A DNA stretch of 25,746 nucleotides from an uncultured Clostridia bacterium. Lineage in GTDB: Bacteria > Bacillota > Clostridia > Oscillospirales > Oscillospiraceae. Where the stretch lies: assembly GCA_945918315.1 (NCBI GenBank), contig CAMEIK010000001.1, forward strand, positions 1-25,746. The letters are read 5' to 3'. Below the pieces are notes generated by a model, which saw only the letters and a program-made list of their open reading frames with translations, did no database searches and was not told the origin of the DNA. Positions 1 to 7,407 of the stretch are shown in pieces. How positions within the stretch are numbered: position 1 is the stretch's first letter; each line of letters begins with the position of its first letter. The position numbers and the translations under genes are program-made.

Positions 1-5
1 GCCTT

Positions 6-1490
6 TTACTCCGCCCAGTTCCGGCTGCGGGAGACGGCCTTATGCCAACCGGCAAGGAGCTTCGCCCGCTGGGCTTCCTCCATGGCAGGCTGGTAAACCG
101 TATCGCAGGCCCACAGGCCCTTGATCTCCTCCCGATCCTTCCACACCCGCGTCGCCAGGCCAGCAAGGTAGGCGGCACCCAGGGCGGTGGTCTCCCGGAT
201 GGCAGGTCGGCGCACCGAACGGTTCATAATGTCCGCCTGGAACTGCATCAGGAACATGTCCCGGCTGGCGCCGCCGTCGGCTTTCAGCTGGGTCAGGGTG
301 ATGCCGGTATCGGTCTCCATGGCTTGCAGAAGGTCCGCCACCTGATAGGCAATGGACTCCTGCGCGGCACGGATGATGTGCTCCCGTTTGGTGCCCCGGG
401 TGATACCCACGATGGCGCCCCGGGCATACATATCCCACCAAGGAGCACCAAGACCGGTAAAGGCAGGCACCAGATACACGCCGCCGTTATCCGGGACCTT
501 CCGGGCATAATACTCCGCGTCCCGGCTGTCGGTAAAGAAACGCATCTCATCCCGCAGCCACTGAATCACCGCGCCGCCAACAAACACAGAGCCCTCCAGG
601 GCGTACTGCACCTTTCCCTCCAGGCCAATGGCGATGGTGGTCAGCAGGCCGTTTTTACTTTCACAGGGGGTCTCCCCGGTGTTCATCAGCAGGAAGCAGC
701 CGGTGCCATAGGTATTCTTCGCGTCTCCCGGTTCAAAGCAGGTCTGCCCGAAGAGGGCCGCCTGCTGGTCTCCGGCAATGCCGGCAATGGGCACTTTCAC
801 CCCCTGAATTTCCGTATCGCCATAGATTTCGCTGGAGGGGCGCACCTGAGGAAGCATTTCCCTGGGAATCTCCAGGGCTTCCAGGAGGGTATCGTCCCAG
901 CGCAGGCTGTGAATATCATAGAGCATGGTGCGCGACGCGTTGGTATAGTCCGTAACATGGACCGCGCCGCCCGTCAGCTTCCACACCAGCCAGCTGTCCA
1001 CGGTGCCAAAAAGCAGCTTGCCCTCTTTGGCTCTGTCTCTGGCTCCCGGCACATGGTCGAGAATCCATTTGATTTTGGTAGCGGAAAAATAGGCATCGGG
1101 AATTAATCCGGTCGTCTTCCGGATATGTTCCTCCAACCCCTGGGCAACAAGCTGATCCACAATATCGGCAGTTCTCCGGCACTGCCAGACAATGGCATTG
1201 TACACGGGTCTTCCGGTCTCCTTGTCCCAGACAATGGTGGTCTCCCGCTGATTCGTAATGCCGATGGCGGCTATATCCCGGGGGTGCACCCCGGACTGGG
1301 CCACCACCTCCATCATCACCGCGTACTGACTGGACCAGATTTCCATGGGGTCGTGCTCCACCCAGCCCTCGTGGGGATAAAACTGGGTAAACTCCTTCTG
1401 GCTGACTCCCAGAATATTCTGTTCCCGATCAAAGAGGATGGCCCGGGAGCTGGTCGTACCCTGGTCCAGGGCGAGGATATAGTTACCCAT
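6..1490 (-). CDS. glpK: Glycerol kinase
   Basis: Phosphorylates glycerol with ATP to sn-glycerol 3-phosphate in the cytoplasm, feeding the dehydrogenase genes upstream in the same operon. The 494-residue product has full family length. It opens with the ATP-site motif DQGTTSSR (residues 9-16) and carries both FGGY-kinase signatures: [10 protein letters not shown] near 137 and the GAIVGITRG...QESIAYQ block. The start is the ATG at 1490 because it is preceded by GGAG at good spacing and gives the conserved [15 protein letters not shown] opening; the frame is open further upstream but without a comparable signal. It begins two bases after the DUF1667 stop codon. The loop after SSEIYGDTE is short and lacks the histidine that HPr phosphorylates in enterococcal and Bacillus enzymes, so direct PTS activation is unlikely (inference). 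Identity is very secure. Confidence 0.97.
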   Translation of the reverse strand: MGNYILALDQGTTSSRAILFDREQNILGVSQKEFTQFYPHEGWVEHDPMEIWSSQYAVMMEVVAQSGVHPRDIAAIGITNQRETTIVWDKETGRPVYNAIVWQCRRTADIVDQLVAQGLEEHIRKTTGLIPDAYFSATKIKWILDHVPGARDRAKEGKLLFGTVDSWLVWKLTGGAVHVTDYTNASRTMLYDIHSLRWDDTLLEALEIPREMLPQVRPSSEIYGDTEIQGVKVPIAGIAGDQQAALFGQTCFEPGDAKNTYGTGCFLLMNTGETPCESKNGLLTTIAIGLEGKVQYALEGSVFVGGAVIQWLRDEMRFFTDSRDAEYYARKVPDNGGVYLVPAFTGLGAPWWDMYARGAIVGITRGTKREHIIRAAQESIAYQVADLLQAMETDTGITLTQLKADGGASRDMFLMQFQADIMNRSVRRPAIRETTALGAAYLAGLATRVWKDREEIKGLWACDTVYQPAMEEAQRAKLLAGWHKAVSRSRNWAE

Positions 1491-1492
1491 TT

Positions 1493-1849
1493 TCAATTCT
1501 CCTTTTCCATATTCCGGGTGGCGACCAAATCCGCTCCCGTTCCGCAAATATTCTCAATCACAACGTCTCCGATTTTCACCGGAGCTGACAGGCTCACCTG
1601 CTCCATGGCTTCCATCACCGACCATATTTTCCCCTTGGGCACAGGCCGGTTGGTCTTCACCGGGCACCGGGGATAGGCCCCGCCCCGGCAGCGAACGGTG
1701 GACGTGATCACCCGGACAGGGTTCTGCAGCTCCGTTTTCCCGTACTCCGCGCCCCGGGGACAGGCATTTCCCGTCACCAGATAGTCTTTTTCTTCATCCA
1801 CCCTGAGATGGCATCCGTTGGGGCAGACAATGCAGATCAGTTCTTTCAT
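1493..1849 (-). CDS. DUF1667 family small cysteine-motif protein of the glp operon
   Basis: A 118-residue protein recognised as DUF1667, a family usually found beside FAD-type glycerol-3-phosphate dehydrogenases in Firmicutes. Its cysteines are spaced C6-x2-C9-x3-C13-x16-C30, followed by PRG, which resembles the [4Fe-4S] motif at the N terminus of molybdopterin oxidoreductases. Two further cysteines lie near residues 64 and 71. I infer an Fe-S or metal-binding electron-transfer role, possibly replacing GlpC. The start at 1849 follows a strong GGGAGG; the frame is open for 54 more codons upstream, but those lie inside the previous gene and have no ribosome-binding site. It starts two bases after the oxidoreductase stop, so the two are probably translationally coupled. 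The biochemical function is not established. Confidence 0.85.
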   Translation of the reverse strand: MKELICIVCPNGCHLRVDEEKDYLVTGNACPRGAEYGKTELQNPVRVITSTVRCRGGAYPRCPVKTNRPVPKGKIWSVMEAMEQVSLSAPVKIGDVVIENICGTGADLVATRNMEKEN

Positions 1850-1851
1850 CT

Positions 1852-3099
1852 TTACGCCTCCCTTACCGAGAGGGAAATCTCCCCCTCCGCCTTGTTCAGA
1901 AGGACCCCGGGAAGCACAATATGCTCCATTTCTCCGGGAGCAAGGTGGGAACGGTTGTATTTCGCAATCAGGGTTTCTCCGGATGTGACCAGGATCTCGC
2001 TGTCCCGGCACACCCGATTCACCCGAAAATAGATGCCGCAGTTTTTCTTCACGCCCTCCCGGCGGATCTTCTGGGGAACGGTGTAGCTGACCCCCGGACC
2101 ATTTTTCACAGTCAGGGTCTGCCCTGCTCTGTCGCCATTGCGCACATATTCCGCGGCCGCCTCCCCTGCACGCAGACTCTCCGCCGAAACATTGTCCACC
2201 AGGTCATGGACATGGCACACATTCCCGCAGGCAAAGATTCCGGGCACCGAAACCTCCATATTCTCATAGACCATGGGTCCGTTGGTTCTGGGATCGATCG
2301 CGATACCAGCCTGACGGGTCAGCTCATTCTCCGGAATCAGCCCTACGGACAAAAGCAGGGTGTCGCAGTCAAAGACCATTTCCGTGCCGGGGATGGGACG
2401 GCGCTTTTCGTCCACCCGGGACACCACCACCTGCTCCACACGTTTTTCTCCCCGGATCTCCGTAACGGTATGGGACAGATACAGAGGGATGTCAAAATCC
2501 TGAAGGCACTGGACAATATTCCGGTTCAGCCCGCCGGAATAGGGCATAACCTCCACGCAGGCCAGGACCTTCGCCCCCTCCAGGGTCATACGCCGTGCCA
2601 TGATGAGGCCAATATCGCCGCTGCCCAGAATAACCACCCGTTTTCCGGGAAGCCACCCTTCCATATTCACATAGCGTTGGGCGGCTCCGGCGGTGAAAAC
2701 ACCGGCAGGACGGGTTCCGGGGATGGCAATGGCGCCCCGGGTCCGCTCCCGGCAGCCCATGGCGAGGATGATGGTCTTTGCCTGTTCCTCCCGGTAGCCG
2801 GTAAGTTTTCCCACCATGCGAACCTTTTTATCCCGGGTCACCTCAAGAACCATGGTATCCAGTCTGATTTCCACGCCGGTGGAACGGACCATGGAAATAA
2901 ACCGCCCGGCGTATTCCGGCCCGGTAAGCTCCTCTTTAAAATGGTGCAGACCAAAGCCGTTATGAATGCACTGGTTCAGAATACCGCCCAGCTCCCGGTC
3001 CCGCTCTACTATGAGGACCTTCCTCAGACCCTTTTCCCAGGCTGCCAAGGCGGCTGCCAGTCCGGCAGGGCCGCCGCCCACAACAATCAGGTCATACAT
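1852..3099 (-). CDS. FAD/NAD(P)-dependent oxidoreductase, second subunit of the glp dehydrogenase
   Basis: A 415-residue two-dinucleotide-fold flavoprotein related to the thioredoxin-reductase-like pyridine nucleotide-disulfide oxidoreductases. The FAD-binding GGGPAGLAAA lies near residue 8, a second GSGDIGL nucleotide-binding motif near 160, and the C-terminal FAD motif FACGNV near 290. There is no CxxC redox pair in the usual place. Its position between the GlpA-like gene and DUF1667 suggests it passes electrons from glycerol-3-phosphate oxidation to a pyridine nucleotide or quinone acceptor, functionally like GlpB; this is inference. The ATG at 3099 lies inside the end of the upstream gene (8-base overlap), with the first gene's terminal codons supplying a GGAG-like site, so translation is probably coupled. 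General annotation is secure; substrate is not. Confidence 0.88.
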   Translation of the reverse strand: MYDLIVVGGGPAGLAAALAAWEKGLRKVLIVERDRELGGILNQCIHNGFGLHHFKEELTGPEYAGRFISMVRSTGVEIRLDTMVLEVTRDKKVRMVGKLTGYREEQAKTIILAMGCRERTRGAIAIPGTRPAGVFTAGAAQRYVNMEGWLPGKRVVILGSGDIGLIMARRMTLEGAKVLACVEVMPYSGGLNRNIVQCLQDFDIPLYLSHTVTEIRGEKRVEQVVVSRVDEKRRPIPGTEMVFDCDTLLLSVGLIPENELTRQAGIAIDPRTNGPMVYENMEVSVPGIFACGNVCHVHDLVDNVSAESLRAGEAAAEYVRNGDRAGQTLTVKNGPGVSYTVPQKIRREGVKKNCGIYFRVNRVCRDSEILVTSGETLIAKYNRSHLAPGEMEHIVLPGVLLNKAEGEISLSVREA

Positions 3100-4534
3100 C
3101 CTCCGCAGCTCCTTTCGTCCGGCACATCAGCAGCCGGGTACCATCCCGGTCCTGGAGAATCTCCCCGGGGCTGACTCCCAGCTCACGGGACAAAAGCTCC
3201 ACCACCCTGGGACCGCAGAAGCCCCCCTGGCAGCGGCCCATGCCGGTATTCACCCGGCGCTTTACGCCGTCCACAGACCGGGGCGGGATGGGGGTGCGGA
3301 AGCAGGCAAGAATCTCCCCCTCCGTCACCGTCTCGCAGCGGCATACCACCCGGCCATAAGCGGGGTCTTTTTCGATCAGTGCCGCTTTTTGGGCTGCGGA
3401 CAGCTCCTTGAAGCGAATTCTGCGGCGCTCACAAACGAAGTCCGACTTTTCCGCCAGAGGAAGACCCGCGCCGCCCAGCAGCTCCACCGCGTACTCACCG
3501 ATGGCGACGGACGCGCTGAGACCGGGAGAGCAGATTCCCGCAAGGTCCAGGAAGCCCGGGGCATCTGGGGGAAATCCGATGACAAAATCCTGCCGGTCCG
3601 TACGAGCCCGTACCCCGGCAAAGTTTCGGATGGACTGGCGGAAATCAATGGACGGAACGGACCGCAGGGCGGTTTCCCGGACAAAGGCCATCCCCGAGGC
3701 GGTATTGGCGGTATTGTTCCCCGCCACCGGATCCGCACTGGGTCCGACGATCAGGTTCCCGTGAACCGTGGGCGAAACCAGGACGCCTTTTCCGTTTTCA
3801 TTGGGGCACTGGAACAGCACATGGCTGATCCGGCTTCCCTCACATTTATCCAGTAAGTAATACTCTCCCCGGCTGGGGACCATGGTAAAGCTGCGGGAGG
3901 CTGCCATATCGTGAATATCCCCCGCATTGACCCCGGCAGCGTTGACAACGAACCGACTCCGATAGATTCCCCGGTTGGTTGAAACCTTCCACCCCTCCGC
4001 TTCTCGTGAAAGGCCCGTGACCTCCGTTTCCAGAAACAGTTCGGCACCGTTCTTTACGGCGGTCTGGGCAAGGGCCAGGCACAGCTCCCAGGGAGAGCAG
4101 ATCGCGGCAGTGGGGGCAAGGAGCGCGGCCGTAACTTCAGGAGAAAGGGCAGGCTCCAGAACCCGGGCCTCGTCGCCGGATAGCATCCGGAGCTCCGGTA
4201 CACCGTTTTCTTCTCCCCTGCGCAAAAGCTCCCCAAGGGTTTTTTCTTCCTGCCGGGAAAACGCCAGAACCATGGAACCGCACCGGCGGCAGGGAACATC
4301 CAGCCTATCGCAAAGCTCCCCGGCAAGGGCCGTGCCCCGGACATTGAGTTTTGCCATCAGAGTCCCGGGCTCCGGGTCATAGCCCGCGTGGAGAATGGCG
4401 GAATTGGCCTTTGTGGCCCCCTGGGCAACATCATTCTCCCGCTCCAGAATGCCAACCTTCAGCCGGTATTTACTCAGCATAAACGCCGCGGCCGCGCCTG
4501 TAATTCCACAGCCGATGATCAGGACATCATACAT
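3092..4534 (-). CDS. FAD-dependent glycerol-3-phosphate dehydrogenase (GlpA-like) with BFD-type [2Fe-2S] domain
   Basis: First gene of the glp operon, 480 residues. The N terminus is a classic FAD fold (IIGCGITGAAAA near residue 7, then ERENDVAQGATKANSA), the DAO/GlpA family arrangement. The C terminus has a BFD-like domain with cysteines C398-x-C400 and C435-x4-C440, a [2Fe-2S] pattern found in anaerobic GlpA-type enzymes. It should oxidise glycerol 3-phosphate to dihydroxyacetone phosphate and pass electrons to the flavoprotein encoded next. The start at 4534 follows AGGAGGGG at 4-base spacing and matches the family N terminus (MYDVLIIGCG). A leader of about 70 bases with a terminator-like hairpin precedes it. 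Some relatives oxidise 2-hydroxyglutarate; the adjacent glycerol kinase favours glycerol 3-phosphate. Confidence 0.88.
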   Translation of the reverse strand: MYDVLIIGCGITGAAAAFMLSKYRLKVGILERENDVAQGATKANSAILHAGYDPEPGTLMAKLNVRGTALAGELCDRLDVPCRRCGSMVLAFSRQEEKTLGELLRRGEENGVPELRMLSGDEARVLEPALSPEVTAALLAPTAAICSPWELCLALAQTAVKNGAELFLETEVTGLSREAEGWKVSTNRGIYRSRFVVNAAGVNAGDIHDMAASRSFTMVPSRGEYYLLDKCEGSRISHVLFQCPNENGKGVLVSPTVHGNLIVGPSADPVAGNNTANTASGMAFVRETALRSVPSIDFRQSIRNFAGVRARTDRQDFVIGFPPDAPGFLDLAGICSPGLSASVAIGEYAVELLGGAGLPLAEKSDFVCERRRIRFKELSAAQKAALIEKDPAYGRVVCRCETVTEGEILACFRTPIPPRSVDGVKRRVNTGMGRCQGGFCGPRVVELLSRELGVSPGEILQDRDGTRLLMCRTKGAAEDV

Positions 4535-4549
4535 AGAACCCCTCCTGGC

Positions 4550-4605
4550 AAAAAAAGGCGAAACAGGATGCCCTCACCGGGCTTTCCCAGTTTCGCATGC
4601 ATCCT
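4550..4605 (-). promoter_or_regulatory. Candidate transcription attenuator in the glp operon leader
   Basis: Read on the minus strand, GCGAAAC (4596-4590) pairs with GTTTCGC (4564-4558), with an inner GCCC/GGGC stem. One C and seven T (4556-4550) follow, which is a complete intrinsic terminator lying between the promoter and the first gene. An upstream segment AGGATGC (4605-4599) is perfectly complementary to GCATCCT (4571-4565) inside that hairpin. The four segments occur in the order A-B-A'-B', so the two stems cannot both form as nested helices. This is the layout of an antiterminator/terminator switch. In Bacillus, glp operons are controlled at leader terminators by the GlpP antiterminator protein responding to glycerol 3-phosphate; a GlpP target or a riboswitch are both possible here. 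Confidence 0.7.
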
Positions 4606-4614
4606 TATGAGCGT

Positions 4615-4643
4615 ATTATACAATACTGTCCGAAATAAATCAA
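4615..4643 (-). promoter_or_regulatory. Sigma-A promoter of the glp operon
   Basis: On the minus strand TTGATT (4643-4638) and a perfect TATAAT (4620-4615) are separated by 17 bases. The predicted start is near 4608, placing the 5' arm of the leader antiterminator at about position +4 of the transcript. Confidence 0.8.
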
Positions 4644-4684
4644 GCATCTCTGTACAATATGAAATATTTTGTCGTTTTCTCCGC

Positions 4685-4713
4685 TTTACAGTTTTTCTTC
4701 CCTGTGGTAAAAT
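4685..4713 (+). promoter_or_regulatory. Sigma-A promoter of pulA
   Basis: TTTACA (4685-4690) and TAAAAT (4708-4713) have a 17-base spacer, and TGG directly before the -10 gives an extended -10. It diverges from the glp promoter with about 41 bases between the two -35 boxes, in an AT-rich stretch unlike the surrounding coding DNA. Confidence 0.75.
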
Positions 4714-4777
4714 GGTCGAAAACGAGGGCTTCTGTTTCCCGACACAAAAAGATACCGCAATACAAGGAGAACGGATT

Positions 4778-6676
4778 ATGGACTATTCCAGCGACAGCTT
4801 TGAAAAAGCCTTTACCTATACCGGTGACGACCTGGGTGCTGTGTGGAGCCCCGGGTGCACCCGGTTCCGGCTCTGGGCCCCCACGGCATCCGCCGTCCGC
4901 CTCCGGCTCTATTCCGACGGCGGCAGCAGCGCCCCCACAGGCGAATATCCCCTGGTGCCGGACATCCGGGGAACATGGACACGCACCCTGGACGGTGACC
5001 TGCACGGGGTTTATTACACCTATCTTGTCACCGTGGATGGAATCACCAGGGAGGCCATCGACCCCTACGCCAGAGCAGGCGGCGTCAACGGGCAGCGGGG
5101 CATGGTCATTGACCTGGCCCGTACCAATCCCGACGGATGGACCTTGGACAGGGGGCCGAGAATGGCCATTACCGACGCGGTGATCTGGGAGGCCCATGTA
5201 CGGGATCTTTCCATCCACCCCTCCTCCGGCATGGAATATAAGGGAAAGTACCTGGCTCTGACGGAGGAAAACACCTCCACTGCCCATGGCTTTCCCACGG
5301 GTCTTGCCCATATCAAAGCATTGGGTGTCACCCATGTCCAGCTCCTGCCCATCTACGACTACGGTTCCGTGGACGAGTCCTGTCCGGAGCGCCGCCAGTA
5401 TAACTGGGGCTACGACCCGATCAACTTTAATTTCCCGGAGGGCTCCTATTCCACCGACCCCTTTCACGGAGAGGTCCGGATTCAGGAACTGAAGCAGGCA
5501 ATCCGGGCTCTTCACAAAAACGGTATCGGCGTCATTATGGATGTGGTTTACAACCATGTGTATCACCGGGACGACTTCAGCATCAACAAAATCGTGCCGG
5601 GTTACTTCAGCCGAGGGGCTTCCAACGGCTCCTGCTGCGGAAATGACACCGCCAGCGAACGGTCCATGGTAAGAAAATTCATTGTGGACTCCCTTTGCTA
5701 CTGGGCAAAGGAGTACCATCTGGATGGCTTCCGTTTTGACCTTGCGGGAATCATTGACGCCCAGACCATCCGGCTTGCCCGGCAGGCACTGGAGAAAAGC
5801 ACCCCGGGGCTTCTCCTCTACGGAGAAGGCTGGGAGATGAACACCGTGGTGACAAAGAAGGATGTTTCCTTTGCCTCCCAGAAAAACGCCGGTTCCCTCC
5901 CCGGCTTTGGTTTCTTTAATGACACCATTCGGGACCTGCTGCGGGGGCCCCTGTTTGAATCCGCTGACCCGGGATTTGCCTCCGGCGGGTTTGTGCCCCT
6001 TTCGGAACTGAACGAAGCCTTCCTGGGGCATCCCAGCTGGACGGAGGATCCAAAGCAAACCATCAACTACTGCTCCTGCCACGATAACTACGCGCTGGCA
6101 GACCGGATCCAGCTGGCAAGGCCCGGTATCACCAGGCTGGAGCTTGCCCGCCGGAACCGACTGGCTGCCGCCTTCTGCATACTCTCCCAGGGTGTGCCGT
6201 TTTTCCAGGCAGGAGAAGAAATGCTTCGCTCCAAGCCCTCCGGTCGGGGCGGTTTTGTAGACAACAGCTACCGTTCCCCTGACCGAGTGAACGCTCTGCG
6301 GTGGAACGCCTTTGAAAACCCGGACGCGCTGCGAACTCTGCGCTACTATCAGGGGCTCATAGCCCTGCGGAGGGAATTCTCTCTGTTCCGGCTTCGCTCC
6401 CGGGAGGAAATCCGTCAGAAGCTGCATCCTGTCCCCTTCGGCGCCCACACTCCCGGTTACCTGCTGGAAGATGACGGCCGGCAGCTGCTGGTCATTTTCC
6501 ACCCGGAAGATGACCCCCTGGAGGTGAAGCTGCCCACAGGAACCTGGAATGCCCTGGTATGGGACAACGACGCAGGGACCAGAATTTTGTTCCAGGCGGA
6601 GGGCCGGATTCTCCTGCCCCCGGTGGCTGCCGCGGTTCTCACGGCAGATACTACAATCAAAGTGAAATTGAATTGA
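4778..6676 (+). CDS. pulA: Type I pullulanase (GH13), intracellular
   Basis: Hydrolyses alpha-1,6 branch linkages in pullulan, glycogen or branched maltodextrins. The 632-residue product has an N-terminal CBM48-like beta domain (about 20-105) and a GH13 barrel. The pullulanase signature YNWGYDP is at 208-214. The four GH13 regions are present: DVVYNH (255-260), GFRFDLAG with nucleophile D321, YGEGWE with acid/base E350, and SCHDN with D436. There is no signal peptide or anchor, so it probably acts on imported dextrins or stored glycogen. The ATG at 4778 follows AAGGAG; the frame extends upstream through the promoter region but lacks a credible start there. Its stop codon lies inside the -35 box of the next gene's promoter, so that gene is not dependent on it. 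Glycogen-debranching use is the main alternative role. Confidence 0.95.
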   Translation: MDYSSDSFEKAFTYTGDDLGAVWSPGCTRFRLWAPTASAVRLRLYSDGGSSAPTGEYPLVPDIRGTWTRTLDGDLHGVYYTYLVTVDGITREAIDPYARAGGVNGQRGMVIDLARTNPDGWTLDRGPRMAITDAVIWEAHVRDLSIHPSSGMEYKGKYLALTEENTSTAHGFPTGLAHIKALGVTHVQLLPIYDYGSVDESCPERRQYNWGYDPINFNFPEGSYSTDPFHGEVRIQELKQAIRALHKNGIGVIMDVVYNHVYHRDDFSINKIVPGYFSRGASNGSCCGNDTASERSMVRKFIVDSLCYWAKEYHLDGFRFDLAGIIDAQTIRLARQALEKSTPGLLLYGEGWEMNTVVTKKDVSFASQKNAGSLPGFGFFNDTIRDLLRGPLFESADPGFASGGFVPLSELNEAFLGHPSWTEDPKQTINYCSCHDNYALADRIQLARPGITRLELARRNRLAAAFCILSQGVPFFQAGEEMLRSKPSGRGGFVDNSYRSPDRVNALRWNAFENPDALRTLRYYQGLIALRREFSLFRLRSREEIRQKLHPVPFGAHTPGYLLEDDGRQLLVIFHPEDDPLEVKLPTGTWNALVWDNDAGTRILFQAEGRILLPPVAAAVLTADTTIKVKLN

Positions 6677-6701
6677 CATTTCCCGTCATTTTGACTATAA
6701 T
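6673..6701 (+). promoter_or_regulatory. Perfect consensus sigma-A promoter for the kinase-like gene
   Basis: TTGACA (6673-6678), a 17-base spacer and TATAAT (6696-6701) match the consensus exactly. The pullulanase stop TGA (6674-6676) is part of the -35 hexamer. The expected start is near 6708, leaving a leader of about 30 bases. Confidence 0.9.
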
Positions 6702-6738
6702 ACAGGTGGGTGGAATCCCCCTAGAAGGAGGCATCAAT

Positions 6739-7353
6739 ATGGAAAAGAAAATTATTACAATCAGCCGGGAATTCGGCTCCGGCGGACGGACTGTCGGACG
6801 CATGGTGGCGGAGAAGCTGGGAATTCCGTTTTACGACAAGGAGCTGGTTGATCAGGTTGCTCTTGAGTCCGGCTTCGCCCCCAAATTTGTGGAGGAGCAC
6901 GGGGAGCATTCCCCCGGCAGCAGCCTGTTTTCCTACGCCTTCGCCCCCCAGGGTGTTCCCGGCGTGATGAACGGCCTTTCCACGGCAGACTTTCTTTGGA
7001 ACATTCAGTGCAATGTGATTCTGCAGCTTGCCGACAAGGGTCCCTGTGTCATCGTAGGCCGGAACGCGGACTACATTCTGAAGGACCGTCAGGATGCTCT
7101 GCATGTTTTTGTATTCGCGGATACTCCATTCCGGGCTGACCGGATTGTTCGGCTGTACGGTGAGTCGGAGAAAGCACCCGAGGCACGGCTTCTGGAAAAG
7201 GACAAGCGCCGTCGGGTCAACTACCAGCACTACACCGGCAGGACCTGGGGCATGTCCCAGAACTATAACCTGAGCCTGGATACCGGGGTGCTGGGCATTG
7301 AGCAGTGTGTGGATATCATCACAAACGCGGTGATCCAGTCCAGAGAAGCATAG
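6739..7353 (+). CDS. Cytidylate kinase-like family protein
   Basis: A 204-residue P-loop protein of the Cytidylate_kin_2 type, common in Clostridia and Bacteroidetes. It begins MEKKIITISREFGSGGRTVG, where the glycine-rich loop (residues 9-19) precedes the helix leading to FYDKELVDQ. A second conserved block, VIVGRNADYIL (about 108-118), and an arginine-rich lid (EKDKRRRVNYQHY, about 154-166) follow. It is not orthologous to canonical Cmk, and its true substrate is unknown. The start at 6739 has an excellent AAGGAGG seven bases upstream. It is expressed from its own consensus promoter and ends in a strong terminator, so it is probably a monocistronic, well-expressed gene. Family assignment is firm; nucleotide kinase activity is inferred. 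Confidence 0.9.
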   Translation: MEKKIITISREFGSGGRTVGRMVAEKLGIPFYDKELVDQVALESGFAPKFVEEHGEHSPGSSLFSYAFAPQGVPGVMNGLSTADFLWNIQCNVILQLADKGPCVIVGRNADYILKDRQDALHVFVFADTPFRADRIVRLYGESEKAPEARLLEKDKRRRVNYQHYTGRTWGMSQNYNLSLDTGVLGIEQCVDIITNAVIQSREA

Positions 7354-7366
7354 GCTGCATTTTTTC

Positions 7367-7397
7367 GGCGCAGACAGGTTTCTGTCTGCGCCGTTTT
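7367..7397 (+). terminator. Intrinsic terminator after the kinase-like gene
   Basis: Perfect 11-bp inverted repeat GGCGCAGACAG (7367-7377) / CTGTCTGCGCC (7382-7392), loop GTTT, followed by GTTTT. In the minus direction the hairpin is followed by A rather than T residues, so it should stop plus-strand transcription mainly. Confidence 0.9.
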
Positions 7398-7407
7398 CTG
7401 TTGGGAT

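Noticed and set aside
4640..6679. Long open frame on the minus strand opposite pulA
   Set aside because: The pulA frame carries all GH13 catalytic motifs; the opposite frame has no recognisable domain and is a GC-driven shadow. The same applies to long open frames opposite recA, dnaE and the DUF4317/anti-sigma region.
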